From positions 407,940 through 471,939 of the forward strand of contig NZ_BMJA01000001.1 of NCBI RefSeq assembly GCF_014642835.1: 64,000 nucleotides of DNA. The letters run 5' to 3'. Under the pieces are notes generated by a model, which made no database searches, was not told where the DNA came from, and saw nothing but the letters and a program-made list of their open reading frames with translations. The stretch is from Dyella nitratireducens. GTDB lineage: Bacteria; Pseudomonadota; Gammaproteobacteria; Xanthomonadales; Rhodanobacteraceae. A program made the position numbers and the translations under genes. Position 1 is the stretch's first letter. Each line of letters opens with the position of its first letter. Of the stretch, positions 53,228 through 62,430 are shown piece after piece.

Positions 53228-56140
53228 ATGCCGCGACTTACCGACGTAAATGAGTTAATCCAGTCGGAGGGATTGACGCAAGCGCAGGCTGATGCGGTGG
53301 TTGACGATGCCCAGGCAATCCTGTGCATAGCGTGCGCCGGATCGGGAAAATCCCAGACGCTTGCCTATCGAATCGCTCGGCTAATGTCCCAGGGAGTGCC
53401 GGCGGCCTCCATTGTTGCCATTACCTTTACAGAGAAAGCTGCAGATGCGATCAAGCGCAGGATCGCATCCGTACTAGAACGCACGGGTCAAAGTTCGAAC
53501 CTAATCGGGCAGATGTTCATCGGTACCATCCATGCCTTTTGCCAAAATGTTCTTGCGGACGGCGATGCCTTATTCCGACAATACGATGTACTCGATGGGA
53601 ATCGTTTTACGCTGTATCTCATGTCGCGGTACTACGAACTCGGTATAGCTGACCTGAGGCCGCGATTTAATAATCGCTACTTTGAAACATTGGATCAGGT
53701 CCGCAACGCTTGGAATATTTTCCGAGACGAAGGTCTGTCGCTTGAGGACATTGAAGCGAGGGACGAGTCGATTGGAAGGACAGTACGCGCAATACGCGAT
53801 GGACTGCTACGCGACCAGTTTATTGACTTCGCCTCAATGATCCGAGAAACAGCTGACCGCGCAACCAATGCAGGTCGCGTGAGGGATCGGCTAGCAGCTA
53901 TACAGCATTTGCTAGTTGATGAATATCAGGATGTTTCCGGCGCACAGGAAGAGCTCGTCGCTATCGTTTATGCTCTAGGGGGAAACATCTTCGTCGTTGG
54001 TGACGATGACCAGTCAATTTACGGATGGCGTGGAGCACATGTAGCTAACATCTTGGAATTCGAACAGCGCTATCCCAACGTCCACAAACATGTACTGGCA
54101 ACGAATTTTCGGAGCACTCGTGCAATAGTCTCCGTGTCTAACGATTTCGTGACAACACAACTGGGACCGCAACGACTACCCAAGCAACCTCGTGAAAACT
54201 GGAATGCGGCACCTCGCCAACTTGTCGCGCACCATTTCGAGACACGAGCCGAAGAAGCCGGGTGGGTGGCCGACCGAATCGTTACCCTATTGGGCACCGA
54301 GTATCGTAAAAGTGCAGGTACCACCGCACGCGGCTTAACGCCAGCCGACTTTGCCATTCTTATGCGCTCCACAAAGTCACAGGAGCAAGACGGTAATCCT
54401 CGACACGCGGCGTTCTCGGACGCGTTGAGGACACGAGGAATTGAATTCACGCTGGCCGCAGGCGGAAGCGTATTCGATCAACCTGCTGTGAACGCGTTAC
54501 GTGAGGTGTTCATCGCGCTTGAGCAAGGGCCCATTGATCGCAACCAGGCCAATCAGCTCATTGCTGATCATATTCGACCAGCCTATCCACAAATAAACGT
54601 ACGGCGCACCTATGAAGTACTCGCTGACTGGGGAAGAAGAATTCACCAACCGCTAGGGGCGGTGCGACAGCGCTTGTTTCCGCAAGCACTTCTAGTTGAT
54701 CTGCTTGAAGCGTTCAACATCCGAGGATCCGATTTTTCGGAAACCGTTATGAGGGATATAGGTCTATTCAGCAAGATGCTGCAGGACGTCGAATCGGTAT
54801 ATCTCAGTATCGACTCCACAGATCGATTTCGCTCCGTTGTCCGATTCCTGCAACAGGTGGCGGAAGGCGGATATGACGTAAGCACCGAAGATATCGTCAC
54901 TCGGCCTAATGCGGTGACAATTTCAACGGTCCATCAGGTCAAAGGGCTTGAGTTCCCTGTCGTATTCGTGGTCGACGTAGTTCCAGGGCGATTTCCTGGC
55001 AATCAGCGACGCTTCGATTGTGCGCTGCCTCAGGACTTGCTAGCCGCAGCAATTGCAAGGGGAGCTTACGCAAGCGACCGTTCCGCAGAAGCAAGACTTT
55101 TCTATACCGCGCTAACTCGGGCGGAACGTTTCCTTCATGTAACCGGAGCAGCATTACTACCGAATGGTCGTCGGACCAATCGTCAATCGCCATTTGCTGC
55201 AGCGCTTCAGGACGAGGAGCTATGTTCCGATCCTGCAATCATTCCAGAAGGTCTCGTTCCAGCCCCACAACAACAAGAGCTGGACGAAGCTACGCTCCCT
55301 ACTTCATTTAGTGACATTAAATACTATCTAAACTGTCCTATGGACTACCGATTCCGCAAGAGCTTCGGTTTTAGCCCGCCCGTGCCGGAATTGTTCGGAT
55401 ATGGACGGGTAGTCCACGTAGCGATCGAAAAACTACACGAACTTTTCCCTGACCGCGCACCAACACGGCAAGAAGCTCAAGCAATTGCTCAAGAAAACTT
55501 CCATCTCAAACACGTGGCACAAAGTCGTGACCCTCAAAATCGTCCGGGCGCGTATGAGCGAGCCAAAGAAAAAGCACAGCAGATTGCGGAAGATTATGTA
55601 GCCAGCTATGCGGCTGACTTTACCCACCAGCGTCAGGTGGAGGTGCGATTCGAGATTCCCGCGCGTGGATGCCTTATCACCGGCTCAATCGATCTATTGA
55701 TGAGATGTAATGAAGCAGGTGACATCCTTGAGGCCCATGTCCTTGATTTCAAGACTATGGAAGGTGGCGCGGATCCTCAACAAAACAGAGACCTGGACTG
55801 GCGGGAGCTATCACTCCAAGTGCAGCTATACGCAAAAGCCGCCCGTGATGTTCTTGGTGAAAATGCCGCAACCGGCTCAATTCACTTATTGAAAGACAAT
55901 CAGCGCGTGCAAATTCCTATTGATGAAGCTTCTGTCAACGCGGCCATTGGCAACATCGAATGGGCCGTCCAAGGCATTCTCGAACAAGACTTCCCTATGC
56001 GACCGACACCCAATAAGTGTCGTGATTGCGACTTTCAGCGGCTATGCCCTCAACAGCAACAACAGTTTCGCGCTGATGCTGGCCTTCCTCCGCGCATTGC
56101 CACCCCCGCCGGCCCAGTGTTCGCGCGAGCTATCGAATGA
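53228..56140 (+). CDS. UvrD-like helicase with AddB-type iron-sulfur nuclease domain
   Basis: A 970-residue superfamily 1 helicase. Walker A is GSGKS at 38-42, motif II LLVDEYQD, motif III VGDDDQSIYGWRGAH, motif V HQVKGLEFPVVFV, motif VI YTALTRAE. The C-terminal 270 residues form a RecB/AddB-like PD-(D/E)XK nuclease: the active-site run GSIDLL ... VLDFKTME and cysteines C703, C931, C934, C940, the C-x2-C-x5-C spacing of AddB's 4Fe-4S cluster. It should unwind and cut DNA. AGGGAGGAG precedes the ATG. It lies 83 bases before the OLD-type ATPase, recalling Gabija but with an added nuclease. Confidence 0.88.
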   Translation: MPRLTDVNELIQSEGLTQAQADAVVDDAQAILCIACAGSGKSQTLAYRIARLMSQGVPAASIVAITFTEKAADAIKRRIASVLERTGQSSNLIGQMFIGTIHAFCQNVLADGDALFRQYDVLDGNRFTLYLMSRYYELGIADLRPRFNNRYFETLDQVRNAWNIFRDEGLSLEDIEARDESIGRTVRAIRDGLLRDQFIDFASMIRETADRATNAGRVRDRLAAIQHLLVDEYQDVSGAQEELVAIVYALGGNIFVVGDDDQSIYGWRGAHVANILEFEQRYPNVHKHVLATNFRSTRAIVSVSNDFVTTQLGPQRLPKQPRENWNAAPRQLVAHHFETRAEEAGWVADRIVTLLGTEYRKSAGTTARGLTPADFAILMRSTKSQEQDGNPRHAAFSDALRTRGIEFTLAAGGSVFDQPAVNALREVFIALEQGPIDRNQANQLIADHIRPAYPQINVRRTYEVLADWGRRIHQPLGAVRQRLFPQALLVDLLEAFNIRGSDFSETVMRDIGLFSKMLQDVESVYLSIDSTDRFRSVVRFLQQVAEGGYDVSTEDIVTRPNAVTISTVHQVKGLEFPVVFVVDVVPGRFPGNQRRFDCALPQDLLAAAIARGAYASDRSAEARLFYTALTRAERFLHVTGAALLPNGRRTNRQSPFAAALQDEELCSDPAIIPEGLVPAPQQQELDEATLPTSFSDIKYYLNCPMDYRFRKSFGFSPPVPELFGYGRVVHVAIEKLHELFPDRAPTRQEAQAIAQENFHLKHVAQSRDPQNRPGAYERAKEKAQQIAEDYVASYAADFTHQRQVEVRFEIPARGCLITGSIDLLMRCNEAGDILEAHVLDFKTMEGGADPQQNRDLDWRELSLQVQLYAKAARDVLGENAATGSIHLLKDNQRVQIPIDEASVNAAIGNIEWAVQGILEQDFPMRPTPNKCRDCDFQRLCPQQQQQFRADAGLPPRIATPAGPVFARAIE

Positions 56141-56222
56141 ATCAACCCGTCTAAACATAGGCCTCACTCGTCGCTGAAAATTAGCTTTGGTATATGGCGG
56201 ATTGATATAAAGGCGAAGGAAG

Positions 56223-58091
56223 ATGATCGATCTAAAGAAGGAAATTGAAGAGCTAGAGGCCCTTCGAGGTAAGTATCACATTGTATTTCCAGCGTACATC
56301 ACTCATATAAGGTTCCCCCGCTACAAGAATATGGCGTCAGGTGCGCGTATCGATTTTGATTTCCCCATAACGGCACTTGTAGGTGCAAACGGATCAGGCA
56401 AGACCTCTGTACTAAATGCACTCTACGGTGCACCAAAGCGACAATCGACCGGCGAATACTGGTTTAGTACGAAAGTTGACCCTATCGAAGAGGGTGAAGG
56501 TAGCCCTAATCGGTTCATTTACGGCCATTACAGCGCTGGCTTTAAGAAAGTTGTCGAGACGCGCAAAGCGCGTGTGCGAAAATTTCGCAACGGCCGTGAT
56601 GACCCAAACTATTGGGAACCAACTAAAGAGTCACCTGGTGACGGAATGGTTGTACCGTCCCTTGAACCTGGCAAGAACATCCAGGGACGCAGCCTAGATC
56701 GGTGGAATCCTGTGACGCGGAAAGTGCTTTATATCAACTTCCGTAAGGAGTTGAGTGCGTTCGACAAGTACTTCTATTTTGGCAAGAACCCTGCGATAGA
56801 AGCGGCAAGAGCAACAGCAGCGGCAAAGAAGGCGGGCAAGGTTGCCTCGGGACGTCGAATCCTAACCAAGATGGATCAGGTTCGCCTCGACGCCGGCTTG
56901 CTAGCTCGAGTCATTGCATCGGGCAATACATCCGAAAAATCTCATAACAGAAAGATCGCAACGGAGAACAGATTATTAGCGCCGGACGAACTTAAGGTAG
57001 TTAGCTTCATCCTCGGGCGGGATTACATTGAGGCTCGCTGGATTCGCCACCGCCTGTTTAAAGGCGATGGCGGCATCAGCATCGTCTTCAAAACTGAGTA
57101 CGGACGTTACAGTGAAGCCTTTGCTGGCAGCGGCGAGGTTGCTGTAGCAAGTTGCGTCGTACAGGTGCTAAATGAAAAGAAAAAAGGCACCCTCCTTCTT
57201 CTGGACGAACCTGAAGTCTCACTTCATCCTGGCGCCCAGGAACGTTTACTCGCATTTCTTGCTCAGACCGCCAAGCGCAAACAAATGCAAATCGTATTTT
57301 CAACACATTCGCCACATCTCATCTCAGCGCTACCGAACGACGCCATTAAGACATTCCACCAGCTTCAAGATGGAGCATTTTCGATCATCTCTTCGACACA
57401 CCCATACGCAGCATTTCGGCGATTGGGGGCCACTCACGGCGGCAAAGTGCTCGTGATAGTTGAAGATAGACTAGCCAAGCTCGTCGTTCAGCAGGCGCTA
57501 GCCTTGATCGAAGATGAAGCGACCAGACAACTTTTCCGCGTGGAATTTGTCAGCGGAGGAGCTAGCTCAATACTGAATACGCGAATTCCCGTTTTTATGG
57601 AGAGTTCGGAACACATTTTCGTGTTGCTGGACGGCGACCAGAAAAAAATCGATCAGATTCAGGACCCGGATGAGATACCTGAAGCGCAAAACAATCAGCT
57701 AGGGCAGAAGATCTCAGCGCAGATAGGAGCCAACCCAGAGCTGAACATAGACGGCGGATCCGGCGGCGGAAACCATGAGCAAAGGATAGCCAGCCAGCGC
57801 AAGTATCTTGCCTGGGTTAGGCGATGTCTCAACTACATACCTACTAGCTGTCCAGAGGAGCTTGTGCTACTCGCCGCCGGCAAAATGCTAGCCGACCAGG
57901 TGGGGAATGCGCCAAAATGCAAGGTGCGCCTACAAGCCGTTGCTACAGAGGCATTGGGCCGAGAAGCAGGTAGCGAGGAAACCGACAGATATGGCGAGTT
58001 CTTATTGGCGACGAACAGAGCAAAGTCGAAGGAACTAGCAGTCCTCACCTTACAGCTTACGGCATTTCTGGCAGCAATAAGGGCTCAGTAA
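56223..58091 (+). CDS. OLD-type ATPase with TOPRIM nuclease domain (GajA-like)
   Basis: A 622-residue protein. An ABC-type AAA ATPase with Walker A GANGSGKT (54-61), a long insertion, signature-like AFAGSGEVAVAS, Walker B LLLLDEPEVSLHPGAQ and switch His STHSPHLI. A TOPRIM-like domain follows (VIVEDRLAKLVVQ with the glutamate, then FVLLDGDQKK). This is the plan of OLD-family nucleases and of GajA of Gabija defence. With a UvrD-like helicase just upstream it may form a Gabija-like complex, though gene order is reversed. GAAGGAAG precedes the ATG. Confidence 0.83.
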   Translation: MIDLKKEIEELEALRGKYHIVFPAYITHIRFPRYKNMASGARIDFDFPITALVGANGSGKTSVLNALYGAPKRQSTGEYWFSTKVDPIEEGEGSPNRFIYGHYSAGFKKVVETRKARVRKFRNGRDDPNYWEPTKESPGDGMVVPSLEPGKNIQGRSLDRWNPVTRKVLYINFRKELSAFDKYFYFGKNPAIEAARATAAAKKAGKVASGRRILTKMDQVRLDAGLLARVIASGNTSEKSHNRKIATENRLLAPDELKVVSFILGRDYIEARWIRHRLFKGDGGISIVFKTEYGRYSEAFAGSGEVAVASCVVQVLNEKKKGTLLLLDEPEVSLHPGAQERLLAFLAQTAKRKQMQIVFSTHSPHLISALPNDAIKTFHQLQDGAFSIISSTHPYAAFRRLGATHGGKVLVIVEDRLAKLVVQQALALIEDEATRQLFRVEFVSGGASSILNTRIPVFMESSEHIFVLLDGDQKKIDQIQDPDEIPEAQNNQLGQKISAQIGANPELNIDGGSGGGNHEQRIASQRKYLAWVRRCLNYIPTSCPEELVLLAAGKMLADQVGNAPKCKVRLQAVATEALGREAGSEETDRYGEFLLATNRAKSKELAVLTLQLTAFLAAIRAQ

Positions 58092-58146
58092 AACGCGTAA
58101 AAGACATAACCCTACCTCCCATATAATCGACTAGATAACGTCAGTC

Positions 58147-59208
58147 ATGGCCGGCCACAAGAACGCAAAAACAAGCCATCGGGAACTTACTGCAGTCGAC
58201 CTGTTCAGCGGCTGCGGCGGCCTAAGTTGTGGCCTCATCAAGGCCGGCTTCAGCGTGGCCGCCGCTGTTGAGATCGACCGGAAAGCACAAGCCACCTACA
58301 GGCTCAATCACCCCGGCGTCCACTTATATGAGCAGGATATTCGTTCATTGGATCCGGCTCAGGTTCTTAGGGACGCCGGTCTAAAGCCAGGTGAATTGGA
58401 CTTGCTGGCAGGCTGCCCGCCTTGCCAGGGTTTCTCACGTTTAAGAACAAAGAATCAAAAAACTTCTGTAAAGGACGATCGCAACAATCTTGTGGCGGAT
58501 TTCCTTCGCTTCGTACGCGTGATGATGCCCAAGACCATCATGCTCGAGAACGTACCGGCCCTAGCAAAAGATGGCCGGTTCACAAAGATGCGCAATCAAC
58601 TTAGCCAACTAGGCTATGAAGCCGTCGTGCATGTTCTGGATGCAGCGGATTACCGAGTCCCCCAAAGACGCAAGCGGCTCATCATGTTAGCGTCCAGAGT
58701 CCACAAGCCCGAAATTGCTCCAAAAGCTTCCGCCAAGATCACTGTGCGACAAGCCTTGAAGGGCGTAGGCGCTCCCTCCCGAACAAAAGATAAGTTGCAT
58801 GCGGTATCAGAGAATCGCACTTCGGCGGTTCGTGAGTTGATCGCACTAATCCCAAAGGACGGCGGTAGTCGCTCAGACTTGGGCCAAGAATTCCAGCTCG
58901 ATTGCCATAAGAGAAGTTCGGGCTTTCGTGATGTGTATGGCCGCATGTCCTGGGATGATGTGGCACCGACAATTACAAGCGGTTGCCACAATCCTTCAAA
59001 GGGGCGTTTTTTACATCCCTCGTACAACCGGACTATTACCCTTCGTGAAGCAGCATTACTTCAGGGTTTCCCTAAAAAATATCGTTTTGATGTCTCACAT
59101 GGCAAGGAAGCTATCGCGCTGATGATCGGCAATGCCTTACCTCCGCCGTTCATTTCTGCACATGCAGGAGCACTACGAGATGGCCTACTAGCGTCTAGTC
59201 GAAACTAG
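58147..59208 (+). CDS. DNA cytosine-5 methyltransferase
   Basis: A 353-residue C5 methyltransferase. Motif I DLFSGCGGLSCG (18-29), motif IV GCPPCQGFS with catalytic C93, motif VI ENVP (134-137), motif VIII QRRKRLI, and motif X MIGNALPPP near the C-terminus. It methylates cytosine at an unknown target; the recognition region is about residues 190-280. It lies 55 bases after the ATPase gene and in front of vsr, so its marks may protect self DNA from the helicase/ATPase module (inference). Confidence 0.92.
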   Translation: MAGHKNAKTSHRELTAVDLFSGCGGLSCGLIKAGFSVAAAVEIDRKAQATYRLNHPGVHLYEQDIRSLDPAQVLRDAGLKPGELDLLAGCPPCQGFSRLRTKNQKTSVKDDRNNLVADFLRFVRVMMPKTIMLENVPALAKDGRFTKMRNQLSQLGYEAVVHVLDAADYRVPQRRKRLIMLASRVHKPEIAPKASAKITVRQALKGVGAPSRTKDKLHAVSENRTSAVRELIALIPKDGGSRSDLGQEFQLDCHKRSSGFRDVYGRMSWDDVAPTITSGCHNPSKGRFLHPSYNRTITLREAALLQGFPKKYRFDVSHGKEAIALMIGNALPPPFISAHAGALRDGLLASSRN

Positions 59209-59322
59209 AGACGAGAGACCGGCCGATTTATTTATGGCTCAGCCAACGTATTCTCAGACCCACGCCAGTTTCACGTCGATCATCTTATCGCGAGTACTTT
59301 TACTTTTGAGTGGAATTGTTCA

Positions 59323-59736
59323 GTGGACAAAGTGCCAGCCGAACAACGCAGACGCAACATGGCTGCCGTACGCTCTCGCGATACGAAGCCCGAGCGAATA
59401 GTGCGCAGCGCTCTGCATTCCCTAGGGCTACGGTTTCGTTTGCACCAGGCCTCGTTACCCGGAACTCCCGATATCGTATTGAGGAGATACCGCACCGTTA
59501 TCTTGGTACACGGATGCTTCTGGCACGGGCACAAATGTCGCAGGGGGCAACCGCCGAAAACACGCACGCAGTTCTGGTTACCAAAATTAGAACGAAATCG
59601 CGTGCGCGATCGAAGGCAGGTGAAAGAACTCAAATCGCTAGGTTGGCGCGTACTTATAATCTGGGAATGCGAATCTAAAAACGAAGCGAGATTAGCGATC
59701 CGACTGGCACGATGGTTCGGGGTGCGGCAGAACTAA
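59323..59736 (+). CDS. vsr: Very short patch repair endonuclease Vsr
   Basis: A 137-residue Vsr: SRDTKPE near the start, catalytic aspartate D50 in LPGTPDIV, then HGCFWHGHKC (H63, C65, H68, H70, C72) and a last cysteine in IWECES for the zinc site. Vsr nicks T:G mismatches made by deamination of 5-methylcytosine, so it is the normal partner of the methyltransferase before it. The GTG start at 59323 gives the full family N-terminus; a GAGTGGAA sequence precedes it. Confidence 0.92.
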   Translation: MDKVPAEQRRRNMAAVRSRDTKPERIVRSALHSLGLRFRLHQASLPGTPDIVLRRYRTVILVHGCFWHGHKCRRGQPPKTRTQFWLPKLERNRVRDRRQVKELKSLGWRVLIIWECESKNEARLAIRLARWFGVRQN

Positions 59737-60003
59737 TCACACCGAACACCTTTTATACGTCATAAAGCCCGTAAGAAAATGTCACGCCACGCAACTTGCG
59801 CTCATCCAAGACCCAAAATAGCCAAGCCTTGAGGCCCCCTTTATGTGCTAAAGGGACTTCGCAGCGGCTTGTAAGCTCTATTGAATGCACCACGATCAAT
59901 GCGTTACATGGATAGGCTTGTCTATGCAGTTCAACTTCATCTGCGGTCAGGAGGATCGATACAAGACCACTGGTCGTGACCTTGATCTCTCAACTTGTGT
60001 CGA

Positions 60004-60031
60004 AAAAAAGCACGCCAATGTGTGCTCTTTT
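60004..60031. terminator. Possible terminator between vsr and the small gene
   Basis: AAAAAGCAC and GTGCTCTTTTT form a short stem with T-run, in the otherwise empty gap 59737-60071. Weak. Confidence 0.4.
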
Positions 60032-60071
60032 TCATTTCAACAACGCCAACTTCAGGCAAGTTGCTAGGCGC

Positions 60072-60299
60072 TTAACGCTTCTTATCAGCCAACTCAATTT
60101 CTTCCGCTGTTAACTGATTTCGATGCAAGTATGCGCCGCCAGGGCTCCTCGGAACCCCGATGAGAGTTCCCCTATTTCCGGCGCCCACCAGCCCTATAAC
60201 TTCGTCATCATCATTCACGGCGAACGCCGCGACGTTCCACACAACATCACCAAACTTGTAGTACCAATCACCAGCTGGAATTAGCTGCTTGTAAGCCAT
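60072..60299 (-). CDS. Small protein of unknown function
   Basis: A 75-residue protein starting MAYKQLIPAGDWYYKFGD, without signal or membrane segment, with a charged C-terminus (AEEIELADKKR). The ATG at 60297-60299 is preceded by GAAGGTG at good distance, which argues that it is real. Not recognised; it is on the opposite strand to the other island genes, and an antitoxin or inhibitor role is only speculation. Confidence 0.55.
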   Translation of the reverse strand: MAYKQLIPAGDWYYKFGDVVWNVAAFAVNDDDEVIGLVGAGNRGTLIGVPRSPGGAYLHRNQLTAEEIELADKKR

Positions 60300-60547
60300 A
60301 AAAAACACCTTCTAGCCTAGAGGACTAAAGTCCATCGGCACACATCCAAAAAACTTTAGCCCCCCCCTTTACCCACCAACTGACTAATCTCCCGAAGACT
60401 TTATTCGACACCGGCGTGTGTGGATAATCTTCCGAAATCACCGCTCTCTTCAATCTGCGACAGAACGTAAAAATGTTAGCCGGCTAGATTCACGCTAGTC
60501 GTAATGAACGGCGTATCTCGCCCCCATGACACGATAGGCCTTAACAC

Positions 60548-61411
60548 ATGCTCGACCTAATTCACTCATCTATCACTGTGTACTCAAGGATACGGGATAC
60601 CTTCACTGAATCCATCGAAGCCTGCAGATTAACAGACCCCTTGTTCGCACAATTTTCTGGCTCGCAGATGCATTATTACTCCTCCAGGTGCCAGTCGATG
60701 AACCTGCTGCTGCAGGAGTGGAAGCTTTGGGATTGTGACATTTTGATGCGATCCGCCCTTGAGTGTGCAACGCGCTTCCTCTTCGTCGCCGTCGCCAATA
60801 ACCCCGAACGTAGCCAGCGAATCGAGGAGTACACAACCTCCCTAAATGAGATCGAAGATATTCTTCGCTCTGAAAAAGCCAAGACAGCAGCAGTGAATGC
60901 TGACGACGATCATGACGCAATGCTCCTCGGAGGCGCGGCTCTTAGTCCTGACAAAGAGGCCGAACTTCGTTCCAAATGGCCCCAATCCAAGCGGAAAGCA
61001 CTGAAGCAAAAATGGTCATTCTCCGAGATCGTTCGTGTGCTTGAGAGAGTCAATTATCCGACTCTTAACCTTACCAAGTATGGCTCGTTATTGCACAGTT
61101 ACGGCCTCAGTAGTCATCTAATTCACGCTGATCAGACAGCAATGAACTTGATGCGAGACAGAGCTACCCGCACCGCCGAAGAGCGACGTTTACTTGAGCA
61201 AGCCCACTTCGCCCGCCTTGCAGTTGAGCCAACGACTCTTCTCTTTATCTGTTGGCGTGCGATGGAGCATGCGATCGAAAGCACCACGAAGCACATATCA
61301 CTAGTAGAAGCGATGTTCGAATTGCTCGAGGAGGGTCGCCAATATCACGAGGAATTTGCGATTTCGCAAATGCACCTATATGAGGGCGTCACACCAACCA
61401 ATCCTCCTTAA
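60548..61411 (+). CDS. Protein of unknown function, DUF5677-like
   Basis: A 287-residue mainly helical protein. The layout (helical N-terminus, conserved WDCDILMRSALECATRFLF block, central KWPQSKRKALKQKW, and LLHSYGLSSHLIHAD) resembles DUF5677-type proteins found in defence and mobile regions. No enzymatic motif is clear. The gap 60300-60547 before it shows no gene. Its codon use is AT-rich like the rest of the island. Confidence 0.65.
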   Translation: MLDLIHSSITVYSRIRDTFTESIEACRLTDPLFAQFSGSQMHYYSSRCQSMNLLLQEWKLWDCDILMRSALECATRFLFVAVANNPERSQRIEEYTTSLNEIEDILRSEKAKTAAVNADDDHDAMLLGGAALSPDKEAELRSKWPQSKRKALKQKWSFSEIVRVLERVNYPTLNLTKYGSLLHSYGLSSHLIHADQTAMNLMRDRATRTAEERRLLEQAHFARLAVEPTTLLFICWRAMEHAIESTTKHISLVEAMFELLEEGRQYHEEFAISQMHLYEGVTPTNPP

Positions 61412-61540
61412 TTAGGCCCGAGTTCTCTACTCGTCGACTTTTCAACGGAATCCGTAAAGTGAACGACCCTCCATCCGCGCACCGGAGCAGCGTAGTGCAC
61501 GACAAACTACTGCTCCATATCGACATCCTCGGATTTTCAG

Positions 61541-61930
61541 GTGTTGTGGATCAAAACCCCTATCTGGGCCGTCGTACTGCGCATTGTGACGCAGCCAATT
61601 TCAGTTCGTAGCAAGGAGCTGCCGTTGAAAGACATCGAGACAATATCCGCTCAAACCAGGATTTTTGTGAATTCAAGGGTTAGAAAGATGGTGGCAACAC
61701 TGAGCGATAATCGCCGTTCATTCCCAGATTGTGACCAAGCACTATTGCTAGACGGAACAACATTTATTGGGGAGGTGGCCTCTATTGAAGCGTTAAGTGC
61801 TCATGACCCCAGGTACAATAATCAGACGGACTCATCTTCGCTGAGTGGTGCAGAAAATTTCCTCCTTCTCTGTCCAAACCATCACCGCATGATAGATCCG
61901 GGGCCTCACACGCTCAATAGCAGCGCTTAG
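61541..61930 (+). pseudogene. HNH endonuclease-like gene, probably frameshifted
   Basis: The 129-residue product has an HNH core of the type GEVASIEALSAHDPRYNNQ and FLLLCPNHHRMID, but ends 12 residues later (PGPHTLNSSA). Family members continue with a helix like SIAALRR. The other frame just past 61913 reads SIAALRRVMSK, so a one-base shift near 61905-61913 probably broke the gene. A long N-terminal extension before the HNH core has no recognisable domain. Confidence 0.55.
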
Positions 61931-62039
61931 GCGCGTAATGTCGAAGTCCATGCTCATTCGTCAGGCTTGCGCTTATTTGGCTGACTTTGGTTCGTATCCA
62001 AAGAAAGAAGCAGCTGAACTCCTGCGGAGCTTCGTTTTG

Positions 62040-62153
62040 TGGGCATGGTGGGATTCGAACCCACACTATCACTATGGATAAGGACCTTCCTAAGTCGCCT
62101 GGAAACCAAGCGACTTAGCTAAGGCCCCGCGTCTACCATTCCGCCACATGCCC
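62040..62153 (-). tRNA. tRNA-Leu-like gene with 29-nt hairpin in the anticodon loop
   Basis: Class II tRNA: acceptor GGGCATG/CATGCCC with A73, D arm GCGGAATGGTAGACGC, variable-arm stem TATC/GATA, T arm GTGGG-TTCGAAT-CCCAC. The anticodon stem GGGCC/GGTCC encloses a 36-nt loop instead of 7. Within it, plus-strand 62090-62118 is a 29-base hairpin (CTAAGTCGC ... GCGACTTAG, TGG/CCA inner stem). Removing it leaves a 7-nt loop TTAGGAA. Discriminator and D loop point to leucine, but the restored anticodon would read AGG. CCA is not encoded (ACA follows). Own promoter upstream. Confidence 0.75.
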
Positions 62154-62161
62154 AAGGTTCG

Positions 62162-62191
62162 AATATTGCACGCAATCGCTGAAATTGTCAA
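62162..62191 (-). promoter_or_regulatory. Promoter of the tRNA-like gene
   Basis: On the minus strand a perfect TTGACA (62186-62191) lies 18 bases before AATATT (62162-62167); the tRNA 5' end follows 8 bases later, so the transcript would have almost no leader. Confidence 0.65.
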
Positions 62192-62430
62192 GCAAGTCAT
62201 TAATTTTGTTATATTTTTTATAAAATATGCGGCTTTTAGCGAAGCCAAAATAGATGATTGGCGCGCAGGCACTGTTTTGACGCACTCACTTTACGTGTAC
62301 CCACCATTTTTCCCAACATGTACGAAGCTTGTCTGCTTGCAAATAACTTCGCCAATTCCGCCTTCACAACCTTCAGATCTGCCGGCTAGAGACCGTGCCG
62401 TGGAAATTCTTGCGAGATGACATTCGCCCC

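Noticed and set aside
59885-60067. 60-codon frame in the gap after vsr
   Set aside because: No ribosome binding site, Cys/Gln-rich random-looking product, and it runs through a terminator-like hairpin.
62090-62118. Self-splicing intron in the tRNA
   Set aside because: The insert is 29 nt, far below the size of any group I or II intron; no catalytic core can fit.
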